DNA of 44,254 nucleotides from Nostoc sp. WHI (GCF_015714725.1 NZ_WBKM01000082.1:1-44254), one strand, 5' to 3'. Positions 17,916 through 26,335 are shown, counted from the stretch's first letter. Made by a program: numbers and translations. The notes: generated by a model from the sequence alone, not told the origin.

Positions 17916-18824
17916 TTAATTCATAGATTCAAAGTCAACAAGAAGCCAATTTATTCCATCCATTATTATTGGAAATTTTTCTTCAGGTATGTTTAACTCC
18001 TGAAAACATTTATCTCTATATCTTTCTTTTTCAGTAAAATTATTGATAGCTTTAACTAATGGCTTTTTTACTTCGTAGCTTTCTTCAGCCTTAGCGATCG
18101 CACGTGCGGGTATTTCGTTATTTACACGCAATATTGCTAAATCAATTAAATCTCTAGATTGTGTACTTGAATCGTTCCATCGGTCAGCATTAGCCATTAG
18201 TTTTGATGTAAATCTATCGCTTATACTTAGACAAGGTATTTTTGTCCATTCAGGATAAATAGGAGGGTCTAAAGTAAAAATACCACTGGCTACAATTTCT
18301 ATTTTAATAGTTGTTTCATTGACTACAACAGGGAAACGAATACCATATTGATTTATTGTAGGTTCACCTAATTCGATATCTGTTGTTCTTTGAAAGAATG
18401 CTATAATTCCTTCGTCGTAAATCAAATTTCTTAAATACCTGTAATTTTCAGTTCCATAAGGGAAGAGAAAATCAATATCTTTACTAAGCCTGTATTCATC
18501 ATAGTCTAACGCCAAGAGTGTACCACCGCCAAAATATGCAGAAGCTTTTTTGAAAACTTCTGGATTGAAAGCATTAAGTATTTTAATTATATTATTGTGA
18601 TGATCGAGATGAAACATTTCAAAATCCGGTAATATCCAAGAGTTATATTTTTTTGCTAAATAATGAACAAAATCCTTTTCTTCTTGTTTTAAGTTTTTGA
18701 AGGTAGTTTGATGATGCCAATTGCGTTGATACAATTGAACAATTTCTTTTTCACTCATTTGATATACATTTTTTAGCTGCCAACCAATAGACTCTAGAAA
18801 TGGTAGCTTTTGTGGATTGAGCAT
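17916..18824 (-). CDS. AbiEii/AbiGii-family nucleotidyltransferase-like protein
   Basis: This 302-aa protein has the nucleotidyltransferase core GGGTLLAL (about 98-105) followed by YRLSKDIDFLFP, where D-x-D supplies catalytic acids. It also has the later KIEIVASGIFTLDPP and DLIDLAILR segments typical of the AbiEii toxin superfamily. Family members transfer nucleotides onto RNA targets and act in toxin-antitoxin or phage-abortive systems. No AbiEi-type antitoxin lies upstream; instead there are dispersed repeats and glutaminase. A truncated ORF follows. Its position between a gene and that gene's partial copy suggests acquisition by rearrangement. Orphan toxin or a housekeeping relative are both possible. 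Confidence 0.75.
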   Translation of the reverse strand: MLNPQKLPFLESIGWQLKNVYQMSEKEIVQLYQRNWHHQTTFKNLKQEEKDFVHYLAKKYNSWILPDFEMFHLDHHNNIIKILNAFNPEVFKKASAYFGGGTLLALDYDEYRLSKDIDFLFPYGTENYRYLRNLIYDEGIIAFFQRTTDIELGEPTINQYGIRFPVVVNETTIKIEIVASGIFTLDPPIYPEWTKIPCLSISDRFTSKLMANADRWNDSSTQSRDLIDLAILRVNNEIPARAIAKAEESYEVKKPLVKAINNFTEKERYRDKCFQELNIPEEKFPIIMDGINWLLVDFESMN

Positions 18825-18837
18825 AAAATTAATTCGT

Positions 18838-18917
18838 AATGACGCTCGTTCGCCTTTGGCGTCTCCCCTTGGGAGAAGACTCGCTAACGCTACGCTAACG
18901 TAATTCGTAATTCGTAA
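18838..18917. repeat. Dispersed palindromic repeat cluster with heptamers
   Basis: The block gacgctcgttcgcctttggc continues into gtctccccttgggagaagac and ctcgctaacgctacgctaacg, then runs into gtaattcgtaattcgtaat heptamers. Such blocks are common Nostoc intergenic repeats; it fills the gap between the AbiEii-like gene and glutaminase. Confidence 0.6.
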
Positions 18918-18940
18918 TCACTAATTGTTAAAAGCAGCAT

Positions 18941-19855
18941 TTATCCGAAGATGCTTAACTGTAACTCTTGCGCTAAAGCCTCAACAAATGCGATCGCTCC
19001 TACAGGATTTCCGATATTATCCAAGGCTGGACTGTAGCAAGCGATCGCTCCCTCTCCTGGTACTATTGCGAGTAGTCCACCACCAATCCCTGATTTCATC
19101 GGTAGACCAATCTTGAATGCAAACTCGGCAGAAGCTTCATATAGTCCACAAGTTAACATTACAGCGTTGACAATCCGGCGGTTTTGTGCTGATAAACAAT
19201 CGCTTTCACAAGCTAGGAGTTTTCCCAGCAGAGCTAAATCTTCAACTCGCCCAGATAGGCAGCATATTTGCTCGTAGGTGTCAAGTGCTGTTTCAATATT
19301 TTCTAGATGTCCGATTTCGATAAGATAATTAGCGATCGCTTGATTGGCTGTTGAGCGTGTCAGTCGCACTGAAGCTAACATGACCTCATCTAACCTTAGT
19401 TGACAACCTGCTAATTGATTGAGCCATTGACAAAATTGCTGAGTGCGTTGGCTAGCGTCCTTTCCTGGTAATTTATCAGCCAGGGTAATTGCCCCACTAT
19501 TAATCATGGGGTTTCGGGGGCGTCCGCGATCGGCAATGAGTTGTTCTAAAGAATTGAAGGGTGCATCCGATGCTTCAACCCCAACCCATCCAAAAACCGT
19601 CTCTGCATCAAAATGTTCTAGCAGATAAAGTAAAGAAAATGGTTTAATGGCACTCATCAAGGGGAATATACAAGCGGTATCGCCCAGGCTGATAGTTTGC
19701 CCCGATTCACAGCAGATGTGAACTGCAAACCAACCAGGATCAGCTAAAGCTAATTGCGGGATGCGATCGCAAACTCGTCCTTCTTCAGCCTGGATTTTAG
19801 CTTGTTGTACCCAAGCTGATAACTCAATAGTAGTTAGTTTGTCAAATTCTTTCAC
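18941..19855 (-). CDS. glsA: Glutaminase
   Basis: It hydrolyses L-glutamine to glutamate and ammonia in the cytoplasm and belongs to the serine-dependent beta-lactamase-like glutaminase family. The 304-aa product has normal length. It shows the catalytic S68-A-I-K71 tetrad (consensus SxxK), RNPMINSGAI (substrate binding), the TRSTANQAIA region and the C-terminal GLPMKSGIGGGLLA loop. The 3' third is duplicated in decayed form at 17569-17834. Confidence 0.93.
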   Translation of the reverse strand: MKEFDKLTTIELSAWVQQAKIQAEEGRVCDRIPQLALADPGWFAVHICCESGQTISLGDTACIFPLMSAIKPFSLLYLLEHFDAETVFGWVGVEASDAPFNSLEQLIADRGRPRNPMINSGAITLADKLPGKDASQRTQQFCQWLNQLAGCQLRLDEVMLASVRLTRSTANQAIANYLIEIGHLENIETALDTYEQICCLSGRVEDLALLGKLLACESDCLSAQNRRIVNAVMLTCGLYEASAEFAFKIGLPMKSGIGGGLLAIVPGEGAIACYSPALDNIGNPVGAIAFVEALAQELQLSIFG

Positions 19856-19890
19856 AAAAGATACACGCTCAAATCACTTATAGTTTATAC

Positions 19891-20073
19891 TTATTGGCGT
19901 TTTAACTCTTGTATCAATACTTGGCAGCGCTTGCTAGCTTCTCTTGCCTGTTGCCTAAACTGTTTGGCTTGCTCTTGGTTAGTTAAATACACTTCAGATG
20001 CCTTTTGCCTGAGATCAACAGCTAGTTTACTGAGTTCCTTAATACGAGTCTTTAATTCTTCAATTGTTTTCAT
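19891..20073 (-). CDS. Small coiled-coil hypothetical protein (second of a pair)
   Basis: This 60-aa, highly charged, wholly helical-looking protein (LKTRIKELSKLAVDLRQKAS...AKQFRQQAREASKRCQ) has no recognised domain. Its ATG overlaps the stop of the upstream small gene (20070-20073), so the two are co-translated. The shape suggests a coiled-coil partner of that protein. Function unknown. Confidence 0.6.
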   Translation of the reverse strand: MKTIEELKTRIKELSKLAVDLRQKASEVYLTNQEQAKQFRQQAREASKRCQVLIQELKRQ

Positions 20074-20270
20074 CTTTGCTCCTGTTCTGAAATCACAATT
20101 TCCAAATTTTCTGCTTCTTCATAAAGTTTATCTGCTCTACTAGCCAACAAGCTAGCATCATCAAAATCATTGTTTGCTATTGCTCTGTTATGAGCTTTAT
20201 ACAACTCATCAATGATTTCTTGTAATTGTACATAAGCTTGTAATAATATGTTTCGTGTTTCTAACTTCAT
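20070..20270 (-). CDS. Small helical hypothetical protein (first of a pair)
   Basis: This 66-aa acidic, helix-rich protein (LLQAYVQLQEIIDELYKAHNRAI...ASRADKLYEEAENLE) has no recognised domain. It forms a four-base-overlap operon with the next small gene. It is divergent from the thioredoxin/NHL gene across about 150 bp. A two-protein helical complex is plausible but unproven. Confidence 0.6.
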   Translation of the reverse strand: MKLETRNILLQAYVQLQEIIDELYKAHNRAIANNDFDDASLLASRADKLYEEAENLEIVISEQEQR

Positions 20271-20423
20271 ATTTACTGGCTAAATATCTAACTCTCCTGG
20301 AATTAAACTCCGGTTTGATTTTGTCTAAGTCTCTAGTAGCAATACACGTTAATATATCATTATTTTTCATTAGTCTATTTCAGAAAATTGGTATAAATAT
20401 CCTCTAAGAGCAAAGTATACTTT

Positions 20424-21938
20424 ATGATTCCCCGTGTCAGAGCGCCAGAATTACCACAAAATTACTCTTGGCTCAACACCGATAAACCTTTGTCTATTAA
20501 GCAACTTAAAGGTAGAGTTATAATTTTAGACTTTTGGACATACTGCTGTATTAATTGTCTGCATATTCTGCCAAACCTGAAATATTTAGAACAAAAATAT
20601 AAAGATAGCCTTACCGTTATCGGCGTCCATTCTGCCAAATTTGATAACGAAAAAGAAATAGAAAACATTCGTCAAGCTATCCTCCGCTACGACATCGAAC
20701 ATCCAGTTGTAGTTGACGACGGCTTTCGAGTTTGGGAAGAGTATGCTGTCCGTGCTTGGCCTACCTTGATAATTATCGACCCAGAAGGTTACGTGATTGG
20801 CCAGATTTCTGGTGAAGGAAGCCGTGACACTTTAGACGAATTGATTCAAAAGTTAATTCAGCAACACCGCGAGAAAGGCACAATTAATTTTCAAGAGTTC
20901 AGTTTGACTTTAGAAAAACAGCGCCAACCATTAATTACACCCTTGGCTTTTCCTGGTAAAGTCTTAGCTACTCCAGTGGGTTTGTTCATTGCTGACTCTG
21001 GACATCACCGCCTAGTCATGAGTAACTTTGACGGCGAAATTTTGCACTTGATTGGTACTGGAAAATCTGGCTTAACTGATGGTTCTTTCAACAAAGCGCA
21101 GTTTTTTGCACCACAGGGAATGGCGTTTGATGCTGAAAATCAGATTCTTTATGTTGCTGATACAGAAAATCATGCCCTGCGGCGAGTTGATCTGAAGCGC
21201 CAAGTAGTGGAGACTATTGCGGGAACTGGTAAACAAAGCCATAATATCCGTCCTCATGGCGGTGCTGGTTTACAAACTGCGCTAAATTCGCCTTGGGATT
21301 TAGTAAAAGTGGGAAATACCCTGTTTATTGCAATGGCTGGGCCACATCAAATTTGGCAAATGGATTTGGAAACGGGCATTGTTAAAACCTATGCTGGTAT
21401 TGGTGCAGAAGCTTGTGTTGATGGTTCACTTACCGAATCTGCTTTTGCTCAACCTAGCGGTATCACCACGGATGGAAAAGAATTATATATTGCTGACAGT
21501 GAAGTTAGCTCAATTCGTGGTGTTGGAATTGTGGAACCGTACCAAGTGCGAACCATTTGCGGTAGTGGGGGTTTATTTGGCTTTGGGGATGTTGATGGAG
21601 AGGGTGAAGATGTCCGTTTGCAGCATTGTTTAGGAGTGGAATATGATCACAATTATGTGTGGGTGGCAGATACCTATAATCATAAAATTAAATTAGTTAG
21701 TTCCAGTGGAAATTGTCAAACAGTTTTGGGAGATGGTTCTGCTGGTTTACAAGATGGTCAAGGTAAAAATACTCGGTTTTTTGAACCTTCGGGATTGAGT
21801 GCTGTGGGTTCATATCTATATATTGCTGATACTAATAATCATGTTATTCGACGTGTAAATTTGGAAACTTTTGAGGTGACAACGCTGCAATTTTCTGGGT
21901 TGTGTGCGCCGGATGTTTGTATTCCGCCTAATTTATAA
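20424..21938 (+). CDS. Thioredoxin-like / NHL-repeat protein (NHLRC2-like)
   Basis: The 504-aa product has an N-terminal TlpA-like thioredoxin fold (about 1-150) with the redox motif C42-I-N-C45 in FWTYCCINC and the cis-Pro segment VRAWPTLIIIDPEG. A C-terminal NHL beta-propeller follows (about 170-490), with repeats such as GIFIADSGHHRLV, ILYVADTENHALRRV, VWVADTYNHKIKLV and LYIADTNNHVIRRV. This matches the domain order of NHLRC2 proteins. No signal peptide is visible, so it is probably cytoplasmic. The propeller probably binds a protein or ligand; the substrate is unknown. Confidence 0.88.
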   Translation: MIPRVRAPELPQNYSWLNTDKPLSIKQLKGRVIILDFWTYCCINCLHILPNLKYLEQKYKDSLTVIGVHSAKFDNEKEIENIRQAILRYDIEHPVVVDDGFRVWEEYAVRAWPTLIIIDPEGYVIGQISGEGSRDTLDELIQKLIQQHREKGTINFQEFSLTLEKQRQPLITPLAFPGKVLATPVGLFIADSGHHRLVMSNFDGEILHLIGTGKSGLTDGSFNKAQFFAPQGMAFDAENQILYVADTENHALRRVDLKRQVVETIAGTGKQSHNIRPHGGAGLQTALNSPWDLVKVGNTLFIAMAGPHQIWQMDLETGIVKTYAGIGAEACVDGSLTESAFAQPSGITTDGKELYIADSEVSSIRGVGIVEPYQVRTICGSGGLFGFGDVDGEGEDVRLQHCLGVEYDHNYVWVADTYNHKIKLVSSSGNCQTVLGDGSAGLQDGQGKNTRFFEPSGLSAVGSYLYIADTNNHVIRRVNLETFEVTTLQFSGLCAPDVCIPPNL

Positions 21939-21950
21939 AAGGATTATTTC

Positions 21951-21974
21951 GCGCAAAGGCGCAAAGGCGCAAAG
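21951..21974. repeat. Octamer tandem repeat gcgcaaag x3
   Basis: Three gcgcaaag copies are followed by a run of eight T and tctctgcgtgag, a common cyanobacterial intergenic repeat. It lies just after the NHL gene. The T-run might assist termination, but no stable stem precedes it. Confidence 0.75.
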
Positions 21975-22152
21975 TTTTTTTTCAGCGTCTCTGCGTGAGA
22001 TTTTAAAGATAATGTTGTAGAGCGATTATTTTTGGCTACTTAAATAGCAGTATTATCACTGAATTGATGTTAATAATTGCGAATTATAATAATTGATTAG
22101 TTTAAATTATCATGCGGACACTTCTTAATTTACATTGACTACTAGGATTAAC

Positions 22153-22596
22153 ATGAACAAGATATGCCAACTATTAGACTTTGATGCTGATGTTTTGTTA
22201 TTTAATAAAGAGACATATATCGTTAGCAGATTCAAAGAATTGATATCTGAAAACTTTAGTCAAAAATTTCGTACAAAATTACACGAACATCATGGTGATT
22301 TTTCAGTTTCAGGAATTTTTCACAAGCTGTGTATAAACGAAGTAAATTTTCAAGTTGAAGATATCACATGGCAATCTTCTACTGAAGGCATAAACTGTGA
22401 AGTTTTCAGAGTTGGCTCTACAAGGTGGCAATCAGGAAAACTCAGAATAAAAGCATCTACAGAAATTATTTCTCCATTCATGCAAAAAGAAGCTGGCAAA
22501 CTTAACATTACTGTAGTGTTAGAATTTTATCCTGATAATCCTAATGAACCCGAATCACCTTTAGATGATCTTCGTAAAATGGTACAGGCAACATGA
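22153..22596 (+). CDS. KGK-domain family protein
   Basis: This 147-aa protein matches the cyanobacterial KGK family as recalled: N-terminal DADVLLFNKETYIVSRFKEL, central W-rich VGSTRWQSGKLRIKA (the position of the KGK motif, here SGK), and C-terminal ESPLDDLRKM. Function is not established. The ATG at 22153 with AGGA eight bases upstream is preferred over an upstream TTG. It overlaps the DUF952 gene by four bases (ATGA). Confidence 0.7.
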   Translation: MNKICQLLDFDADVLLFNKETYIVSRFKELISENFSQKFRTKLHEHHGDFSVSGIFHKLCINEVNFQVEDITWQSSTEGINCEVFRVGSTRWQSGKLRIKASTEIISPFMQKEAGKLNITVVLEFYPDNPNEPESPLDDLRKMVQAT

Positions 22597-22943
22597 ATAC
22601 TATCTTCCACATCGCTAATCGCCAACAATGGGAACAAGCAAAAGATTTGGGCAGCTATCGCGCTGATTCACTCGATACTGAAGGCTTTATTCATTGTTCA
22701 AAGTCAACGCAAATCGTCAAAGTTGCAAATAAGTTTTTTTTCAATCAAAAAGAATTAGTACTGCTTCTTATTGATTCCGATCGAGTTCAAGCTGAAATTC
22801 GTTATGAGGAGGCTGAAAGAGGCGAATTATTTCCTCACATTTATGGTGCATTAAATATTGATGCTGTATATCAGGTGATTGATTTTGAAGCTGGGGAAGA
22901 TGGTTTTTTTGAGTTACCGCAAGAAGTTATAAATTTAGAATAA
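22593..22943 (+). CDS. DUF952 family protein
   Basis: The 116-aa protein begins NTIFHIANRQQWEQAK and contains GFIHCSK (about residues 31-37), LLLIDSDRV, IRYEEAERGELFPHIYGALN and a C-terminal GFFELP, the hallmarks of DUF952. This family has an ADP-ribosyltransferase-like compact fold, but no biochemical role is assigned here. Translation is coupled to the KGK gene. Confidence 0.85.
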   Translation: MNTIFHIANRQQWEQAKDLGSYRADSLDTEGFIHCSKSTQIVKVANKFFFNQKELVLLLIDSDRVQAEIRYEEAERGELFPHIYGALNIDAVYQVIDFEAGEDGFFELPQEVINLE

Positions 22944-23058
22944 CAAACCGCCGGCGTTGCTGAATCGAGGTATGAATTTGGATGTATAGGACTAGTATTT
23001 GATTTTTGAAATGTACGTAGTGAACCCTCTAGGCTAAAATAGTGCATTAGACGTAGAC

Positions 23059-23134
23059 GTAGGTTGGGTGGAGCGGAGCGCAACCCAACTCATTATCAGG
23101 ATGTTGGGTTACGCAAAGCCTCCACCCAACCTAC
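23059..23134. repeat. Hairpin repeat gtaggttgggtgga ... tccacccaacctac
   Basis: Perfect 14-bp arms flank an inner acccaac/gttgggt pairing. This is the familiar GTAGGTTGGGT-type dispersed repeat of cyanobacteria, nested in the 373-bp element. Confidence 0.8.
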
Positions 23135-23190
23135 AATTTTTTTTGCAACATTACTACCGAGATTTTTTCAGAAATCAAATATGATTCCTA

Positions 23191-23217
23191 TAGAGACGTA
23201 GCAGTGCTACGTCTCTA
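23191..23217. repeat. Perfect hairpin tagagacgtagc-agt-gctacgtctcta
   Basis: Twelve-base perfect arms with a three-base loop; a common dispersed hairpin unit, nested in the 373-bp element. Confidence 0.8.
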
Positions 23218-23402
23218 CAAGGATTTTCACTGCAACACACAATCGTTTTCATACCGCAATCAGCAACGTCGGTAAGAGTTTTAAATAGTCGATTTTGAAA
23301 TTTCATAATTCAATTCAGCAACGCCCATTTATCGCGATCGCGTACTCATTCATCACAAATGCTTAAAATTTCAGCTAACGAATTAAGCATTAATTATAAA
23401 TG

Positions 23403-23659
23403 GGTACTCCAATATCGAATTTAGGTACTCCAATACCGTATTTAGGTACTCCAATATCGTATTTGGGTACTTCAATATCGTATTTGGGTACTTCAATATC
23501 GTATTTGGGTACTTCAATATCGTATTTGGGTACTTCAATTGCGTATTTGGGTACTTCAATATCGTATTTGGGTACTCCAATTGCGTATTTGGGTACTTCA
23601 ATTGCGTATTTGGGTACTTCAATATCGTATTTGGGTACTTCAATATCGTATTTGGGTAC
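23403..23659. repeat. 21-bp tandem repeat array, 12 copies plus a partial
   Basis: The unit is ggtacttcaatatcgtattt plus g, repeated without interruption. Variants occur at a few positions (ctcc/cttc, atatcg/attgcg/ataccg). Because 21 is a multiple of three, frames on both strands stay open as heptapeptide repeats (GTSISYL on plus, YPNTILK on minus). Changes are not biased to synonymous sites in either frame and no Shine-Dalgarno is evident, so it is called non-coding. Confidence 0.92.
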
Positions 23660-23728
23660 AAAACTTACGTAAAATTATGAAAAAATGGGCTTTGCTGAAT
23701 CGAAAGATGAATTTGGATGTAGAGGAAG

Positions 23729-23917
23729 ATGATAAGTCAAGAGTTTGATGTGGGTGTGTATGTTGATCAAATGGCGTTATTATTGGATTTACAGTTAAGA
23801 GATGAGTATCGTGATGGTGTGGTGGCAAATTTTGAGAGAATTAAAGCGATCGCACAATTAGTAAACTCTTTTCCATTACCAGAAGAAGTTGAAGCTGCAC
23901 CAGTTTTTGAACCATGA
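23729..23917 (+). CDS. DUF4089 / AtzG-like small subunit
   Basis: The 62-aa protein (VDQMALLLDLQLRDEYRDGVVANFERI...) fits DUF4089, the AtzG/HpxX small subunit that is structurally like GatC and binds the partner amidase. It overlaps the amidase gene by four bases (ATGA), the usual arrangement. It begins just after a repeat-derived segment (23692-23721); GAGGAAG upstream of the ATG provides the ribosome site. Confidence 0.85.
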   Translation: MISQEFDVGVYVDQMALLLDLQLRDEYRDGVVANFERIKAIAQLVNSFPLPEEVEAAPVFEP

Positions 23918-25284
23918 ATGACGCTGTATCAATAGCAACTGCTGTCCGTGAAGGTAAAGTTAGCGCACTGGAAGTTACCAAAGCTGCATTAGCACAAATT
24001 GCAGCGCGTGATCATCAACTCAACTGTTTCACGGCTGTAACTATTGAAACTGCTTTGCTGGATGCAGCACGCATTGATCGGGAAATTGCTCAAGGTAATA
24101 ACCCTGGTTCCCTTGCTGGTGTGCCTTTTGCAGTGAAAAATCTCTTCGATATTGCTGGTTTAACAACTCTGGCGGGGTCAAAAATTAATGCGGAAAACCC
24201 AGCAGCTACCCAAGATGCAACCGCAGTAGCCAAGCTGAAACAAGCGGGTGCTGTGCTAGTTGGCGCTTTGAATATGGATGAATACGCCTATGGGTTTGTG
24301 ACGGAAAACTCCCATTACGGTGCTACTCACAACCCTCATGATTTACAGCGAGTAGCTGGGGGTTCATCGGGTGGTTCGGCGGCGGCTGTTGCTGCTGGGT
24401 TGGTACCGTTGACGCTGGGTTCTGATACTAATGGTTCGATTCGCGTTCCGGCTGCTTTGTGTGGCGTTTTTGGTTTTAAACCAACCTATGGAAGGTTATC
24501 TCGTGCTGGAGTAGCTTTATTTTCTAGCAGTTTTGACCATATCGGATCTTTTGCTCGTTCGGTGCAGGATATAGCTACGGTGTTTGATGTGCTTCAGGGG
24601 AAAGACGATCGCGATCCAATTTGTACAAAACGTTCTCCTGAATTGGTTTTACCACAAAAGCAAGATATCTCTGCAATCAGAATTGCCATTGCTGGTGATT
24701 ATTTTACCAAAGGTGCAGAACCGGAAGCCTTAGCAGCAGTGCAAAAGGTAGCTGATGCTTTGAATGTCACAGAGTATGTGACAATACCGGAAGCACACCG
24801 CGCCCGTGCAGCAGCATTTGTGATTACAGCTAGTGAGGGTGCAAATCTGCATTTGGACAAATTGCAATCGCGTCCTCAAGATTTTGACCCCGCTACACGC
24901 GATCGCTTTTTGGCTGGGGCATTAATCCCTAGTAGCTGGTATCTGCAAGCACAACGCTTTAGAAGATGGTATCGCGATCGCATTCGAGAAGTTTTTCAAA
25001 ATGTCGATGTAATTCTCGCCCCAACTACACCAATTTCTGCACCGCTAATTAATCAACAAACTATGATTTTGGATGGTGAAGAAATTCTTGTCCGTCCTCA
25101 TTTGGGTCTATTTACTCAACCATTATCTTTTATCGGTTTACCCGTTTTATCAGTACCAATTCAGCGTTTAAATGCCTTACCTTTGGGTGTACAATTGATA
25201 GCAGCACCATATAATGAAGCGTTAATTTTACGGGTTGCAGCTGCGCTAGAGGCGAAGGGTATAGTTTCAGCAGCAGTAGTGTAA
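23914..25284 (+). CDS. AtzE/HpxY-type amidohydrolase (amidase signature family)
   Basis: This 456-aa amidase-signature enzyme has the Ser-cisSer-Lys triad: K75 (GVPFAVKNLFD), S151 (GGSSGGSAA) and nucleophile S175 (SDTNGSIRVPA). With the coupled DUF4089 subunit it forms an AtzE-AtzG-like complex. Relatives hydrolyse 1-carboxybiuret, and the HpxX/HpxY pair belongs to purine/ureide nitrogen catabolism, so the substrate is probably a small carboxylated urea-type or carbamoyl compound (inference). It is not GatA: the GatCAB partners are absent and the spacing and partner match AtzE. Confidence 0.88.
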   Translation: MNDAVSIATAVREGKVSALEVTKAALAQIAARDHQLNCFTAVTIETALLDAARIDREIAQGNNPGSLAGVPFAVKNLFDIAGLTTLAGSKINAENPAATQDATAVAKLKQAGAVLVGALNMDEYAYGFVTENSHYGATHNPHDLQRVAGGSSGGSAAAVAAGLVPLTLGSDTNGSIRVPAALCGVFGFKPTYGRLSRAGVALFSSSFDHIGSFARSVQDIATVFDVLQGKDDRDPICTKRSPELVLPQKQDISAIRIAIAGDYFTKGAEPEALAAVQKVADALNVTEYVTIPEAHRARAAAFVITASEGANLHLDKLQSRPQDFDPATRDRFLAGALIPSSWYLQAQRFRRWYRDRIREVFQNVDVILAPTTPISAPLINQQTMILDGEEILVRPHLGLFTQPLSFIGLPVLSVPIQRLNALPLGVQLIAAPYNEALILRVAAALEAKGIVSAAVV

Positions 25285-25408
25285 TTATGACAGAATTCAC
25301 AATATTTATTAATAGATAGCGATCGCTCCTTAGAATTTTAGATTTTGCATAGTGCGATCGCTACATTATTCGCTGAAAATTAGCAGAATTTAATTGTCCA
25401 ATAAAATG

Positions 25409-26236
25409 CTACAGCTTAACGCCTAAGACATCCCGATTTAACACCTGATTCAACTTACCACTGCGATAACCTTCTAAATCTAGCGTTACGTAGATAAATC
25501 CGAAATCTTGAAATGCAGAAACTAATTTTTGTAAATCCATAGTCAAGACAAACTCTTTGATTTGTTCTGGAGGCAATTCAATGCGTGCTGTATCACCTTC
25601 TGAACGCACACGCAAATTCTGCCAACTAAGCTTTCGCAGGAAAACTTCTGCTCTGCCAACTCGTTGCAGTTTAGCTACAGTAATCTCTTCACCGTAGGGA
25701 AAGCGGGAGCTGAGGCAAGGTTGAGCAGGTTTATCCCACCAAAGTAAACCGAGTTGTTGCGAAAGTTGGCGGACTTCAGCTTTAGTGACACCAACTTCTG
25801 CTAAAGGCGATCGCGCCCCTCTTTCTTTCGCTGCCTGAATTCCTGGGCGATAATCATGCAAATCATCGGCATTTACGCCATCAACCACATAGGGATAACC
25901 CAACTGCAAAGCCAGAGGTTTGAGAGTGTCGTGCAATTCACTTTTACAAAAATAACAGCGATTGACAGGGTTAGAAGTGTAATTGGGATTTTCCATCTCG
26001 TGAGTCTGGACGATCTTATGAGAAATCCCAATAGTTGCTGCTTGAATTTTCGCGTCTTCTAATTCTTCTGGCAATAGCGAAGGAGAAACAGCAGTTACAG
26101 CCAAAGCGCGATCGCCTAACACATCATAAGCAATTTTGGCAACCAAAGTGCTATCAACGCCCCCAGAGTAGGCAATCAACGCCTGCTCCATTTCTCTAAA
26201 TAAATCTCTTAATTGCTCAAATTTTTCTGTTAGCAT
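25409..26236 (-). CDS. larE: ATP-dependent sacrificial sulfur transferase LarE
   Basis: LarE adenylates and sulfurates the pyridinium carboxylate of the nickel-pincer nucleotide cofactor. The 275-aa product has the PP-loop AYSGGVDST (about 22-30) and PCLSSRFPYGEE with C174, the position of the sacrificial Cys. It also has NRCYFCK with C94 and C97. The three-cysteine set resembles the [4Fe-4S]-dependent LarE type described from Thermotoga. The ATG at 26236 is chosen because AGAGGA lies 12 bases upstream; an in-frame TTG at 26245 is too close to it. No larB or larC is in the window. It lies downstream of thiC on the same strand, separated by a hairpin. Confidence 0.9.
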   Translation of the reverse strand: MLTEKFEQLRDLFREMEQALIAYSGGVDSTLVAKIAYDVLGDRALAVTAVSPSLLPEELEDAKIQAATIGISHKIVQTHEMENPNYTSNPVNRCYFCKSELHDTLKPLALQLGYPYVVDGVNADDLHDYRPGIQAAKERGARSPLAEVGVTKAEVRQLSQQLGLLWWDKPAQPCLSSRFPYGEEITVAKLQRVGRAEVFLRKLSWQNLRVRSEGDTARIELPPEQIKEFVLTMDLQKLVSAFQDFGFIYVTLDLEGYRSGKLNQVLNRDVLGVKL

Positions 26237-26311
26237 AATTGGCAAATCCTCTTAAAGCCCCATAGCACCCTGCAAATTCCATTCTAGTAATTAGTTGGGT
26301 TGATAGGGTTA

Positions 26312-26335
26312 GGTAGCACAGCTATCTGTGCTACC
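26312..26335. terminator. Perfect hairpin between thiC and larE
   Basis: ggtagcacag-ctat-ctgtgctacc is a perfect 10-bp stem with a four-base loop, about 80 bp downstream of the thiC stop. There is no strong T-tract. It could end thiC transcription or be a dispersed repeat. Confidence 0.5.

Larger units (their letters stand above)
22953..23325. mobile_element. 373-bp MITE-like element with inverted ends
   Basis: The left end ggcgttgctgaat (22953-22965) is the exact reverse complement of attcagcaacgcc (23313-23325), and similarity continues inward (gaggtatgaatt against gaattatgaaatt). There is no transposase ORF. A related solo end lies at 23692-23721. Inside are two further hairpin repeats. 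A target duplication was not identified, so the limits are tentative. Confidence 0.55.

Noticed and set aside
23403..23659. CRISPR array
   Set aside because: Units are contiguous 21-mers with no unique spacers, and no cas genes are present.
23383..23661. Minus-strand and plus-strand ORFs encoding heptapeptide repeats (YPNTILK, GTSISYL)
   Set aside because: Both arise automatically from a 21-bp tandem unit lacking stops; no Shine-Dalgarno and no synonymous bias in the substitutions.
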